Of a stretch of 64,000 bases of DNA, positions 35,743 to 48,122 are shown one piece after another. Under the pieces are notes generated by a model that saw only the letters and a program-made list of their open reading frames with translations, did not search any database and was not told the origin of the DNA. Every line of letters starts with the position of its first letter. The first letter of the stretch is position 1. The DNA is taken from the NCBI GenBank assembly GCA_033964015.1, contig JAWWUD010000057.1, positions 310,001-374,000 of the forward strand, read 5' to 3'. The DNA is from Scolanthus callimorphus (taxonomy: Eukaryota; Cnidaria; Anthozoa; Actiniaria; Edwardsiidae). Both the position numbers and the translations under genes were made by a program.

Positions 35743-37189
35743 AACCGTTTGTCCCCAGCCAAATATACGTTAAATGTTATGCATCAATAATATTTCCTTG
35801 CTCAAAGGAAAGTCAGCAGAGTGCACAGAACGTTTTCCCATTTCTGTTGGATCAGAATAAAGAGAGCCTCTGTTATATGTTTCTGCCATAGTTTCATTGT
35901 TTTCACCTCTTTCAAAAACCCAATAGAAGTATCTTGATCAAAGTTTTGAAACTTTTCTCAGGGGGAGCATGCCCCCTCAAACAGAAATTATTTTGTTTTT
36001 CTGTCTCATTTCTATTTTCTCTCCCCCCCCCCTCCCCCCCAAACCCCATTTTTCAGTATTTAAGTGCAATTAGGTGAAATTACCTTTTTTTTCCTTTTCT
36101 GACATCTTGTAAACCTGAAACTTCATGAATTTCAGACCCTTCTACAAAATTGCTCCACCATAATATGGAGTTATGTATTTGGAACACTTTGGACTTTGCT
36201 GCCTTCTGCTTACGGTAACACCCGTATGGCCAGGAGTAGTGTCTGGTCTAATATCTTTTGAAGGGTCTGCACGCAAGTATAGTAACTTGTGTTATTTCCA
36301 TTATGGAATCTAGATGGCAACCTGTTTCAATATACAGCTGAGGGTTTTTATAGAATTGGGTCGACATAGAGTTCATTGTAGTACTCCAGGGTGGAGAACT
36401 TTGACATTATATTTCTCCATTTTTCATTTTGTTGTTCATGGCATACATTTAATTTCCAAAATAGACCAAAATCAAGGAAGTGATTCTAAGTGTTCAGTAA
36501 CTGGATTTTTGGCCACTTTGCCAAAATTGCCCGGAATTCTCGTAAAATCTCTCTGGTAAAATGTCTCTGTCAGATAATGCAGTTTTTCCACTGAGGAATA
36601 AACATGTCCTGAATAAATCATGAAAGTTATTGTGTCCCTTGGTTATTGTGTCCCCCAGCTGACCCCCAGCCAGCAATCCTCGTGAGAGGGGTAGGCTGTA
36701 TTGGAAAAAGTAAAAAAGTAAAGCCCCCCCTGCTGAGAAGGGCGTTGAAAAGTGACCCCCACCCCAGTATTGTATGGAAAAGAGCAGGGAGCATGCTAAT
36801 TCTGACTGTAAGCCGTGGAACATGTGCCAAGCAATAAAATAAATCAAGCCAATCAAGCAATCTAATTTATTTGAAAATTTGAAAATTTAATCATTACAAA
36901 ATTTGAAACTGCAAACTTTTTTAGGGTTGAAAAGATTACCAAATATTTTAGGGGGATATTTTTTGGATATTTTGCAGGGATACAGCTGAGGCACCAAATG
37001 AGGCAAGATATGGGGATTAGGGGATATTTGGTCTCCAGACTTGCCTCTAGACAATCCCTCTGTGTTGAAATCAAACAATTCACTTGTGACCGAGACAACT
37101 CTGGGCTGAGAGATATGGTATTTGTTTAGGGACAGCATAAAACTGTCTATCTGAGGGGTCATATGAGTCAAGAAATAGGACAGGGCAAT

Positions 37190-37680
37190 TCTTGTTAGGG
37201 ACTGCTGTAAGGTCTAACAGCCCTATCAGTCTCAAACAGCATAGGGCTGCTGTTAGGGACAAACAGCTGGGAGGAAGCATTCCTTACGCCCACGTCTAAA
37301 AGGTGGGGCACATATTATGATCAACACCTACAGCCCTAAGAGCCCTGGCTGGCCTGACAACCCTAACATCCAACAAACTAACAGCCCTAACAAACCTAAC
37401 AGTCCTAAACAGCAGAGAGGAAGCATTCCTAAAAGGCGGGGCACATATTATGATCAACACCTAACAGCCCTCTGTTAGGGCTGTTAGGACTGTTAGAGCT
37501 GTTAAGACTGTTAGGGCTGTTAGGTCTGTAAGTGGTGTTAGGGTTGTTGTGTGTTATCATAATTTGTGCCCCAGGTCTTTTAAGAGGTGGAAGTAAGGAA
37601 TGTTTTCTCGATGCTGGTTTGGCTGTTAGGTCTGTTACACCTAACAACAGCCCTAACAAGAAATTCCCTGCCCTATTCCT
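37190..37680. repeat. Inverted clusters of a CTGTTAGGR 9-10-mer
   Basis: From 37200 to 37430 the plus strand carries CCCTAACA/CCTAACAG-like units, and from about 37467 the complementary TGTTAGGRC units follow. The two clusters can fold back. The unit is not the TTAGGG telomere hexamer. Confidence 0.65.
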
Positions 37681-39394
37681 TGACATGTCAGGGTTGGGCC
37701 AACTTTCTTGATTGTGCGTGACGCATGTGTTAGCCACAACACCAAGATATCCTTGCATTTTTTTTCTCATGTGAAACAGGTGCCAGTTTTGTCCCTACCC
37801 CAAAGTTGTCCCAGGGTCTTCTCTATCGTTTTTCAAAATGGTGGTTGACTCGGGAGAAGACCCTGGGGGAGGCTGAGTCACATGACCGTTCACAACAAAG
37901 GACAACGTCGTTCCCATGTTTTCAAACAGTGGTCATGTGACTCAGCCTCCCCAGGTTTTCTACTCGACAAACCGCCATCTTGAAAATTACCCACAAGACC
38001 CTGGGGACGAGGTTGATATCTCGCCTCATGCGAACAAGCCCTACGGGTGTCTACATTTTATTAGTTGAGTTGTCCTCATGCTTTTGTGTTTTGTAAAAGG
38101 CAGAAAGGCAATAATATTAGTATAAATATAATAAATGTATTTTTGATACTACAATTAACTACTACCATCTTTTATTCCTTATAATAGTTGGGAGCTCCGC
38201 TTTTAGGCAGTGCCTAAATCTATATATTATTCTTTTCGCAAAACTAGATACGCCAAGTTCCTGGACATTATACACTATCGAAGTTCCTGTCACTACTTTA
38301 AGACCCCGTCCACACGATTGCGGTTTTGTTTGAAAACGCAACTTTATCTCTGCGTTTTCAAAAAATAGCGCCCACACGTAGCGTTTTCGACTCGTTTTCA
38401 AAAAGTTGCGTTTTCGGTCATCGTTTCCATCGTATACGTGTGGACGATACATAGGCGGATTTAGGGGGGAGGGCTAAGGGGGCTACGGCCTCCTTCATCG
38501 GAAGATTTCCCCATACATTTACTGTATTTGCCGATGGAAATTTGCAATTTTTGGTCGCCAGCCTAAGAACAGGGCCTTAGACTTTTAGACTTTATTATTG
38601 AAAATAATATGAATATTAAATTACATCATAAAATGATCCGCAGTTTAAGCTAATCGTGGTGGATCAGTAAAATTAAAATATGTATATACCGTTTCCGGGA
38701 TATTTTGTCACTGGAAAAAGCAACAAAGCTTAGTGCGCTAGGGAGTATGGGTAAATATTTATTTGAATTTCTGTAAAATATTAGAAACAAACATGCTTAG
38801 AAATGTGCTGGAATTTAATGATTTTACCTGTGGTTGCGATCCTGTCTGAATTCAGATCAAACAGTAACAGTTTAGATGCCCCATTATCCTTTGCGCTTCA
38901 AGCTTATAGGCTTTTTGGGTGACAACGTTTTCCGGAAACGGTATATAAAGAATGGTAACAAGCAATTTTTAAGGCCGGCACAGACTAGGGGACAAGTCCC
39001 TGGGACTTATGCACACTAGAAAAAATGCGGGTATCTGTAAAGAGATTGGGAATATTACTAGGAGCACTTCCATTTCGTACGTCATGCATTAGGCAGCAAA
39101 CAGATTCAAAATACAGGAATTGTACAGGCAAAACATCAGCATCAACAAAGAGAGGCACAGCGTGATCGCTACGCCATACAGTGGTGGTTTCAAGGGAGGT
39201 GAAGGGTAGGATCAAAGGCGGTCCACTCTCTCAGCATGTTCTTGGACTCGTGGTTTTAGACACCTCTCTTTCTCTCATATTTAACACGGTACTATAGTCA
39301 CTCCCACTCCTCTCCAAACGTTCTGGGTCTACGATTCATTCGGTCGTTCACATGGCAAACGAAAGGCCAACACCAGGGAACCAAAAGAGTCGAG

Positions 39395-40830
39395 ATGGAT
39401 GGACCTAGGGGGACCACGTTACCGACCTGATGGAAGGGGGGATCTTTTGGGTATGAGTGGAAGAGAAACGAGTTGAGGTCACGATTGACCTGATATAGGG
39501 GACCACGTTACTGACCTGATAGAGGGGGGGGGGGGCACCTTTGGGTGTGGGTGGAAGAAAACAGAGTTGAGGTCACGATTAACAAGTACATGGATAGACC
39601 TGATATAGTGCGACCACGTCACTGACCTGATAGAGAGGGGGCACCTTTGGGTGTGGGTAGAAGAAAACAGAGTTGAGATCACGATTAACAAGTACATGGA
39701 TTGACCTGATATAGGGGGGCCACGCTACTGACCTGATAGAGAGGGGGCACTTTGGGTGTGGGTGAAAGAAAAACAAAGTTGAGGTCACGATTAACAAGTA
39801 CATGGATAGACCTGATATAGAGGGACCACGTTACTGACCTGATAGAGAGGGGGCACCTTTGGGTGTGGGTAGAAGAAAACAAAGTTGAGGTCACGATTAA
39901 CAAGTGTATGGATAGACCTGATATAGTGGGACCACGCTACTGACTTGATAGAGAGGGGGCACCTTTGGGTGTGGGTGGAAGAAAACAGAGTTGAGGTCAC
40001 GATTAACAAGTACATGGATTGACCTGATATAGTGGGACCACGCTACTGACCTGATAGAGAGGGGGCACCTTTGGGTGTGGGTAGAAGAAAACAGAGTTGA
40101 GGTCACGATTAACAAGTGTATGGATAGACCTGATATAGGGGGACCACGCTACTGACTTGATAGAGAGGGGGCACCTTTGGGTGTGGGTGGAAGAAAACAG
40201 AGTTGAGGTCACGATAACAAGTGTATGGATAGACCTGATATAGGGGGACCACGTTACTGACCTGATAGAGAGGGGGCACCTTTGGGTGTGGGTGAAAGAA
40301 AACAAAGTTGAGGTCACGATTAACAAGTGTATGGATAGACCTGATATAGAGGGGCCATGTTACTGACCTGATAGAGATGGGGCACCTTTGGGTGGGGTAG
40401 AAGAAAACAGAGTTGAGGTCACGATTAACAAGTGTATGGATAGACCTGATATAGGGGGACCACGCTACTGACCTGATAGAGAGGGGGCACCTTGGGTGTG
40501 GGTAGAAGAAAACAGAGTTGAGGTCACGATTAACAAGTGTATGGATAGACCTGATATAGTGCGACCACGTCACTGACCTGATAGAGAGGGGGCACCTTTG
40601 GGTGTGGGTGAAAGAAAACAAAGTTGAGGTCACGATAACAAGTACATGGATTGACCTGATATAGTGGGATCACGTTACTGACCTGATAGAGAGGGGGCTT
40701 CTTTGGGTGTGGGTGGAAGAAAACAAAGTTGAGGTCACGATTAACAAGTACATGGATAGACCTGATATAGTGGGACCACGCTACTGACCTGGGTGTGGGT
40801 GGAAGAAATGAGAGTTAAGGCCACGACAAA
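39395..40830. repeat. 106-bp minisatellite derived from the STAMBP last exon
   Basis: About 13 direct copies of a 106-bp unit (marker TTGAGGTCACGATTAACAAG at a 105-106-bp period from 39471 to 40729). Read on the minus strand, each unit contains a segment encoding FHPHPKVPPLYQVS, very close to the STAMBP C-terminus just upstream ([14 protein letters not shown]). Homology extends into the STAMBP 3' flank. Long minus-strand frames here are shadows of this array. Confidence 0.95.
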
Positions 40831-40840
40831 CTAGACTAGT

Positions 40841-43800
40841 TTATGTTTTAGACTGGTATAAAGGGACAATGTTACTGACCTGATAAATAGGTGGCTCCTT
40901 TGGATGTGGGTGGAAACCTGGCTTCTTACAAGATGAAATGAATGTAGTCCATAACTCTGGGTAAGTGTGAATACTCCCGTCCTGTATACAGAGGGTATGG
41001 TATTAATGGGTGGGATAAAAGGGCGACATTTGACCACCTGCCTTACGAAAAACGGGGACATTTTCTAAATAGGAGGATATTTTTTCTGTAATCAACGAAA
41101 ACCGAGAAGATCAACTAAACTGAAAGTAAAGGAAAGAAAAGAAAAAAGAAAGGCAAAACAGTGACGGCTTCCTTCATAGACGTTTTGGTATTTTGTGTAA
41201 TTGGTTTTCAGAACAAAGTTGAAAAAGGAGATTGACAAGGAAGCAAAATGCACACTAACAATTTATGTGTTTAAATTGATGTCAGTAGCGCAAATTGCTC
41301 AAAAATGTTAGCCCAGAATGCTAAAAGTGGTGTAGTCCTTCACTGGACAGTTTAGGACACGGTTCTAGCCCTAGCCTTCACATACATTTTAGGCACCTAT
41401 ATTTTAGCCTCTTATATTTGCATTCTGAGTAACGTGGATTGTAAAACGGAACATTTTTGGATACAAAGGCATAGATGTCATGTTGCAAAAAAGGTAACAG
41501 AAAGTTAGGCCCAGTCGAACTTCAGTAGAACTTCTTCTGTAGGACCTTTCCTTTTTCAAAGGATGCCGCTTCATTCGATTTTATAATGTTTTGGATTGGA
41601 ACGGCGCGACTCTGGCACGAAGTTTGGCGTAAGCCTACAGGCCACAAAAAATATGGTCTTGTGGTGTCATATAATGTTGTACGTTGACTTACTCTCCATA
41701 TTTGGGTGAGCACACGATGGCGATGGCCTCTGGCATCATCAGTTGGTAGGCACAATGCGTATGTAGATCAACACTCGACATGAAGGCAGTTTGTGATGGA
41801 TGAGTCTAAATACAACAACATATTCATCATCAGTTGGTAGGCACAGTGTGGTGTAGATCAACACTCGACATGAAGGCAGTTTGTGATGGATGAGTCTAAA
41901 TACAACAACATATTCATCATCAGTTGGTAGGCACAGTGTGTGTGTAGATCAACACTCGACATGATGAAACTGTATTTTGTGTACAGCAATAAAGCAATTT
42001 GCACGCGGTTTCAGACGTCTAATTCCCAACCTAATTACTATATTGTTTAGTGCCGGGATACGCGCTGAAATGTAAGGGGATATAATATAAACAAAAGCAG
42101 TGTTGTGTGTGAAATTATATTTCTGTAACTAAGACGAGAGAACTGAGTTTAATTAAACTGAGACACTAAACGAGTTTCAAAAGTTTTTCGTTCTACCGGC
42201 TGCTATATTTTTATTTATCGTAATTCTTTCTTTACCCAGAGTGCATTTCGGTCTTCTCTTGGTCTTTTCCCTTTTCTCTTTGGCACCGACAACGTTTCTT
42301 GAAAAGGCTATTTAACGAGATGTTATTAATAAAGAGAGAGAATTATGCTTTAAATACCCTCAACACTTACATGTATCCAGCCTAGAGTGATAAGGTTATG
42401 TGCATCTTGATATTCAAACATGTCTTCCTCACTCAGCGTGGTACAAGAGTCTGGTGTAGACGTCTGCTTAGGGACAACCAGATGGGTGATGCAAAACTGA
42501 TTTTGTTGCTGAAAGAAACAATATGGTGCTGGCATAAGTAACTGTAAAAGGTCACTGTAGCACAATCTGCTGCTGCTGCTACTACTGCTGCTGTAACTTC
42601 TGCTACTGCTGCTGCTATGACTACTGCTGCTCTTGCTCCTGCTGCTGATGGTACTACTGCTGCTATTGCTACTGCTACTACTGCTGCTGCTATTCCTGAT
42701 ACTGCTGCTACTACTGCTGCTACTACTGCTGCTGCTCTTCCTGCTACAATTACTGCTGCTGCTGCTACTACTGCTGCAGCTATTGCTGCTACAATTGTTG
42801 CTACTGCTACTACTGCTGCTACTAGTACTACTGCTCTGCTGCTATTTCTGCTGCTGTTACTGCTGCTGCTAATCCTGCTGCTGCTATTTCTGCTGCTGTT
42901 ACTGCTTCTGCTATTTCTCTGCTGCTACTGCTCCTGCTGCTGAGGCTACTGCTGCAGCTACTGCTACTAGTGCTGCTGCTGTTGCTGCTATTGCCCTGCT
43001 TCTACTACTACTACTACTGCTACGTCTGCTGCTGTTACTGCTGCTGCTTCTACTACTGATGTACTACTGCTGCTGCTACTGCTGCTGCTACTGCTGCTGT
43101 TGCTACTGCTGCTGCTGCTACTGCTGCTACTGCTACTAGTGTGCTGCTGCTACTGCTGCTGTTGCTACTGCTGCTGCTGCTACTGCTACTAGTGTGCTGC
43201 TGCTATTGCCCTGCTGCTGCTGCTGCTGCTGCTACTAGTGTGCTGCTGCTATTGCTGCTATTGCCTGCTGCTACTGCTGCTGCTGCTTCTACTGCTGCTA
43301 ATACTAGTGCTGCTACTGCTGCTACTACTGCTGCTGCTGCTGCTATTCCTGCTACTGCTACAACTACTACAACTACTACTACTGCTGCTGCTGCTACTAC
43401 TACTGCTGCTATTCCTGCTACAATTGCAACTACTGCTGCTGCTATTGCTGCTGCTGCTACCATTGCTGCTGCTGCTACTGCTCCTAATACAACAAAACAA
43501 CAATAAGCTCACAAGATGCCCTGTAAGTATTCCACATGTCTCCATGTTCCTTCTAGTGTTGGGTGATGCAATGTCCAGGAAGCGGCTTATTAAAACACTT
43601 GGGATATTCACTTTACGTAACCCTCCAACTGTTGAGGAATCTAAAAAGAAAACAATACAGAAATGTCCAAACTCAAATATATAAAATAAAAGCAACCCAA
43701 CAAAAAGTTATATTAATAATAAATTGATGAATCTATCATCCTTTAAAAGCCAGGGGCATTATCTCCCCTTTTTAGAGAGAGCTGTTAAATACCGCCTGAA

Positions 43801-46800
43801 CCATGATCATCTGCAGTGTGGCATATCCAGGGGAGGTGTGTTGGGTGCAGACACACCCTTTTGCAATACAAAAAATGGTTTAAAATGGCAAAATTTAGTC
43901 CTAAAGATGAAGTTCTAGTAGCCCTATTGGAAAATCTGTCTCTTCAAACCAGAAATGCACCCCCTTTCCAAAAACCTGGATCTGCCCCTGTTCTGCCCTC
44001 TTATAATTATGTTATTAGCATATCGAGCATGCGTTTTTATACTCTGTACAAAAATCATTTTGAAGACTTCTTCTTACAAAATTGTTGAGTCTGTCAGTGG
44101 ACCCTTGAAACTTGTGCACGCGTTGAGAGCCAGACCTAAGCGAATAGTTGTGGCTGACCTCAGATCCCCTTGGAAAAAGGTACTTAAGGGGGTAGACACT
44201 CTGACTTTAGCAACAAACTTCTTACAAATTTCCTCCCACAATTTCTTTACACCCACAGAAGCAGCTAGACAATAGTTTTGGTTTTTTTCCTCTTTCCAGT
44301 ATGTTTTCTATAAAAATTAACCAAGTCATGCATTTTGGTCATCCCCTATTGCGGTCAGCAAAGAATCAAACAATAACAAAGAAACACCAAGCATCACAGT
44401 TCACAGGTAGTATTTAAAACAGCAGGTTTCCAAGATGGCTAGACTGTCCTCACACACCCTGGTTGAAAATCCAAGCACCATATCGTGAAAAAGATGCTAA
44501 TCATCAAATTGAATTTGCTTCTTTAATGGCTTAGACACACAATGGTGTGAGAAATGGTAAGCATTCATTAAGTTATCAATTTTGATCACTATAAGCATAT
44601 CGATTGTACCTGATGAAAGGTCACTTGGCTTGGTTGATCTGTCTACAGATGGTGTGCTGCAAATGGGAATGAATAAGGGAGTGAGAACTCCAAGAATTAC
44701 AATTTACAAGGATCCTTGTTTCTCAGTCAAAGCTGATAGACTTGCAAACTTAGGATAATACTTGCCTTGATGCACAGAATAAAGAGAAGCAAATGAAGGT
44801 GGTGGTCTAGCTGGCTCTGTGCTCACACTTGCTGCCCCATGTGACCTGTTATTATCACCAGTTATGGTACTGTTGCTGTCAATTGTCTGATTGAGAGTGG
44901 GCGGGGCAGGATAGTCACCAATTAGAGTGGATGACAAAGGGCTCTCGGCAGGGGGGCACTAGGACCTGCGGCAGGTGTAGTATGACCTTGCTCCTTATTC
45001 TTTTCTCTCTGCTCTAATTCTTTGACAAGCTCCTCTTGTGCTCGTTTGTTCTCTTCTTCTTTGATTCTTTCTTGTTCCAGTCTAAGTCTTTCTGCCTCTG
45101 CTATCTGTGGATGATAATGGTGCAAACATTGTAAAACCCTGGTTAAACTAGGACACAAGTAGTGTGCAACATTGTAGCCAGACACATGTTTCCTTCATGT
45201 TTCCCTGTTTAGTCATGTGCGAAACATTGCCGCATACAACAAATTGGTAGCCAGGACACAAAGAAATGTTTCTTTGCAAGACAAGAAACATTTTATGTGT
45301 CCGAGACACACGTGTGCAATGTTTCCTAGTGTCTTAGTTCATGCCGTAGCTTAAGGATTTTGAGAATGTGTTATTCCAGAAAGGATCTCCACCCCACCAT
45401 GGAGGGAATTTTAAATTATTTCCCATAAAAAACATATAAAATATCAGTTTATTATCTTCAAAAAAAAAAAAAAATCAAATATAGTTCAACTTTTGGCAAT
45501 TGTTGTCATGTTTTATAGCATTGGTGTGGTGTGACGCAGCCCTTATACCAAAAAATGAAAAAGAGAGATGATGTTTTACCCTTTTCTTTTCCTCTTCCTC
45601 CCATTGTTTGTACTCTGTTTCATATCTCCTGGTTAGTATCCTCTTTAGCTCCTCTGCAATCTGAAATATCTGGGGAAGTTTCTGGAAAATAAAGAATAAT
45701 GTGAATGTGGTGATTAATTTATGCTGAATAGTAGTACAAGTTCATAGCAAACAAATCGGATTATTTTGATCTTGTTAAAAAATTTTAATTTTCATTACAA
45801 AGACTGAGCATTGGATAAGTGTGCACATGATTCTGCATAGTACTTATAGGTTGGAATAGATGACTAGTCTATCAGAGTGTCACAGTACATAGTCTAAGTA
45901 TCAGATCAGTTTACATTCTTTCATTCTTTAAGTTTGGTTTTCCCTCCCTCCCTCAGGAGCATATGGTGGGCAGTTTTATTTCTCCATGGTGATAGTCAGC
46001 TTGTTTATCAGGTAGTCTGGAAAATAAACCTCTCTCTGTGACAAACAAATGGAGTGTTGTATTCTTATGGGGCTCTGGGTAATATACCTTCATAGTTGCA
46101 CTCTTGTCATATTTTGTGATGGTGCCATACTCTGGATGCTGAGGTAACTTTTCAACAAATAACCTGCAAGAGGACATTGTTCTGAACCTGCTGTTTGATT
46201 AAAAAATAGACAAAATAGGGTTTTGTACTAACCTAGGATGCAATCAATGAACAATTTGCCTTTACATATTTTTAGTGAGCACACAAATAATATCAGGGAC
46301 AATGCAGTTACCCCGACTAATGAACACAGTAAGCTGCAAAGTTGAAAACCCATAGAAACCTCATTTCTTTTGTCCAATGCAGTAGGTGCAATGGAATTAT
46401 TGGTGCCTTCCTTACCTCCTCACCCAATTAGTTTCCATTCTATGCCTATTAGATGCTAGTTAATGTCTTGTATAACTAAGGGACCACAGTAATTGCCTGT
46501 TGTGGACTCCCTGCCAGATGTTTATGTTTTGTCTCGTGATGTGTAATAAGTCTAATATGTTTGTATAATTATTAATTTTCTTTGTTAATGGCGAAGCCGA
46601 ATAAATAAATAAATAAATGTCCTAACAAAACAAGTACACATCTTACTTACGTGATGTATTTTGAATACAAAATAAATGCACTCTCATAATTTCTCTCATC
46701 TTGGTATATCTTAGCCTACCAAATACAATAGAGAGACATGATACATAAGCAAGGGACATGCTGTCAATGGACAGACAGACTCGCTATCAGTGAGCCTTTG

Positions 46801-48122
46801 ATCATAGCATTGTTTAAATGATAAACAGAAATTAAGAAACCAATGACAAAGGACTTTACGGTTGAGCGGGACTTGAAGGTAACTAAATAACATTTTGCTT
46901 AAGGTTATTCCCCTGTTTTGCACGGCGCACGCTGTTCTGCGCATGGACGCGCGATCAATTCGTTCGAAAATGACGCAATCGAGCGCGCGCGCGCAAGCTA
47001 AATATCCCCATTTGAGCGAGAAACACCAAGAAAAAGTCACTTTTTGGGATTTTGCGCGAAAACAAGATTGGGCACCCCTATTTTTATTTTACCATTTTGA
47101 TAAGACTTTCATTCCCCTGTCATAAAAAATGTTTAAAGAAATTTCTACGACAAGTTTTTGAGCTATCGTCATAAAAAGCCCCAAAATGAGACACCAAAGA
47201 CTCTCAAATTATCACGAGCGGTGCGCACATTTTTGCACATTTTCAAGAGTAGCGTCAACACATATAGAAAATTAAACATTCCAATGTTCGTCCTAGGTAG
47301 TGAAGCATCCAACAGTTCTGTTCAAACTTGCAAGCGAACTGGATTGCTTCATTAGTGAGCGTTTTATCACAATTTTCTTGTTTCACGTAATACTTCACAA
47401 AATAGCCCTCAGGCACTAAAAATGGGGTATGTTTGCGCCATCACAGTTTCTAAACGAGCATGGGCGCCCCCTCTTTTTATTTCGTATTTTCATTCCTTAT
47501 ATACTAAATAGTAAATAGACAAATTAAGAAAAAAATTCTACGACAAGTTTTATTTCAGGGGAATTACCTTAAATTTAAAAAAAGAAACATTGTTTCATCT
47601 CTAAGTATGCATAAAGATATAAAATTAAATTATACCATTGTTACACATTCTAAAAAATCGTGTAGTAAAAAAAACCTACCCCTTTATCTAGAAAATTGTC
47701 AAATCAAAAGATTGATGGTCTATAAATAGTTTCTGACATCACTACAAACAAGACTTAATAGTAGCATCAGCAAGTACACATGACTAAGAAATCGTAGATA
47801 TAAGAATATACCAAAAATAGAGAAGGTGTATATATTTACAAATATAAATGAAAGCTTATAAATAAATTCACTTAAATAGCTTATTTTAAATATGGATGAA
47901 TTACAATTTTGGGTGGCGCTGTAATGAGAGTTGAAAATATTGACCAAGCCCACCGGAAAACCTGGTTAAAACTAGTCATTTAGCCATAAAACCTACCATT
48001 CTTTCTATCTCCACACCAGACCTGAAATAACGTTTGGGAGGAATGTCCTTTTCCACGTCCACAAGGCTGGCATGGTGGGATAAATTCCGTATTCTTTCAC
48101 TCGGTGGCTGTACAGCCGCCAT
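40841..48122 (-). CDS. STAMBP: STAMBP (AMSH) K63-specific deubiquitinase, 10 exons
   Basis: Zinc metalloprotease that cuts Lys63-linked ubiquitin chains on early endosomes with STAM and ESCRT-III. Coding exons, 5' to 3' on the minus strand: 48122-47997, 46715-46651, 46163-46088, 45681-45580, 45104-44762, 44656-44610, 43640-43513, 42508-42371, 41805-41693, 40981-40841. All phases agree. Features: N-terminal MIT-like domain ([15 protein letters not shown], then [12 protein letters not shown]), a charged helix, the STAM-binding motif PSVDRSTKP in exon 6, and the MPN+ domain in exons 7-10. MPN+ residues: Glu287 (METCGIL), His342/His344/Asp355 in [14 protein letters not shown], second zinc site His357 with C-x5-H-x-H in the last exon. 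Length would be 426 residues (424 in human). Two single bases are missing: in the run 44951-44956 (exon 5) and near 40943 (exon 10). The second zinc motif and the expected C-terminus lie in the shifted frame; read as is, exon 10 ends at 40831. Confidence 0.95.
41521..41645. mobile_element. Partial MITE, relative of 61749-61904
   Basis: Contains CTTTTTCAAAGGATGCCGCT and TTGGAACGGCGCGACTCTG, both present inverted at 61785-61850. Only one complete end is recognisable. It is in STAMBP intron 9. Confidence 0.6.
41734..41961 (-). repeat. Partial triplication of STAMBP exon 9, about 91-bp unit
   Basis: Units start at 41734, 41825 and 41915. The unit contains the first about 72 bp of exon 9 plus its acceptor (TTGTATTTAG). 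The copy at 41825-41914 has lost one base relative to the real exon (GTGTGGTGTAG for GCGTATGTAG), so its frame ends in TGA. The most upstream copy is cut short and lacks the exon start. Only the copy nearest exon 10 keeps an open frame and a donor. Confidence 0.9.
42568..43492. repeat. Interrupted CTG/CTA trinucleotide tract, about 0.9 kb
   Basis: Almost unbroken (CTGCTGCTA)-type triplets fill most of STAMBP intron 7, with occasional CCTGCT and GTGCTG changes. Open frames on both strands encode only Leu, Ala/Thr, Cys, Ser or Val runs and are not genes. In the STAMBP transcript the tract would read as AGC/AGT repeats. Confidence 0.97.
46899..47572. mobile_element. TTAA-flanked MITE
   Basis: The ends TTAAGGTTATTCCCCTG and CAGGGGAATTACCTTAA are inverted with one mismatch and are bounded by TTAA. 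ACGACAAGTTTT blocks recur inside. It is 674 bp in STAMBP intron 1. Confidence 0.75.

Larger units (their letters stand above)
32050..40830. other. Repeat-rich intergenic region
   Basis: No supportable protein gene. Contents are listed separately where they are distinct. Other items include a 34-base G run at 32643-32674, a GC-rich palindrome at 33536-33566 (GCGGCGGCC/GGCCGCCGC), a duplicated GGGGGAGGGGCGCGTTGTCAGG at about 33767 and 33816, a palindromic element at about 37800-38010 (GGAGGCTGAGTCACATGACC and inverse) and another at about 38301-38445 (CCGTCCACACG / CGTGTGGACG). An open frame at 34592-34984 (130 codons) matches nothing I recognise. Confidence 0.5.

Noticed and set aside
37320..37520. 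Interstitial telomere repeat
   Set aside because: The unit is about 9-10 bp (CTGTTAGGR), not a run of TTAGGG.
39479..40633. Series of overlapping 72-174-codon minus-strand frames
   Set aside because: All are translations of the 106-bp minisatellite; period 106 is not a multiple of 3, and each copy contains a stop.
42617..43695. Long open frames on both strands of the triplet tract (Leu-, Ala/Thr-, Ser- or Val-rich)
   Set aside because: They arise from the CTG/CTA repeat, which has no stops in several frames; the region is an intron between two well-defined STAMBP exons. Only 43513-43640 on the minus strand is real exon.
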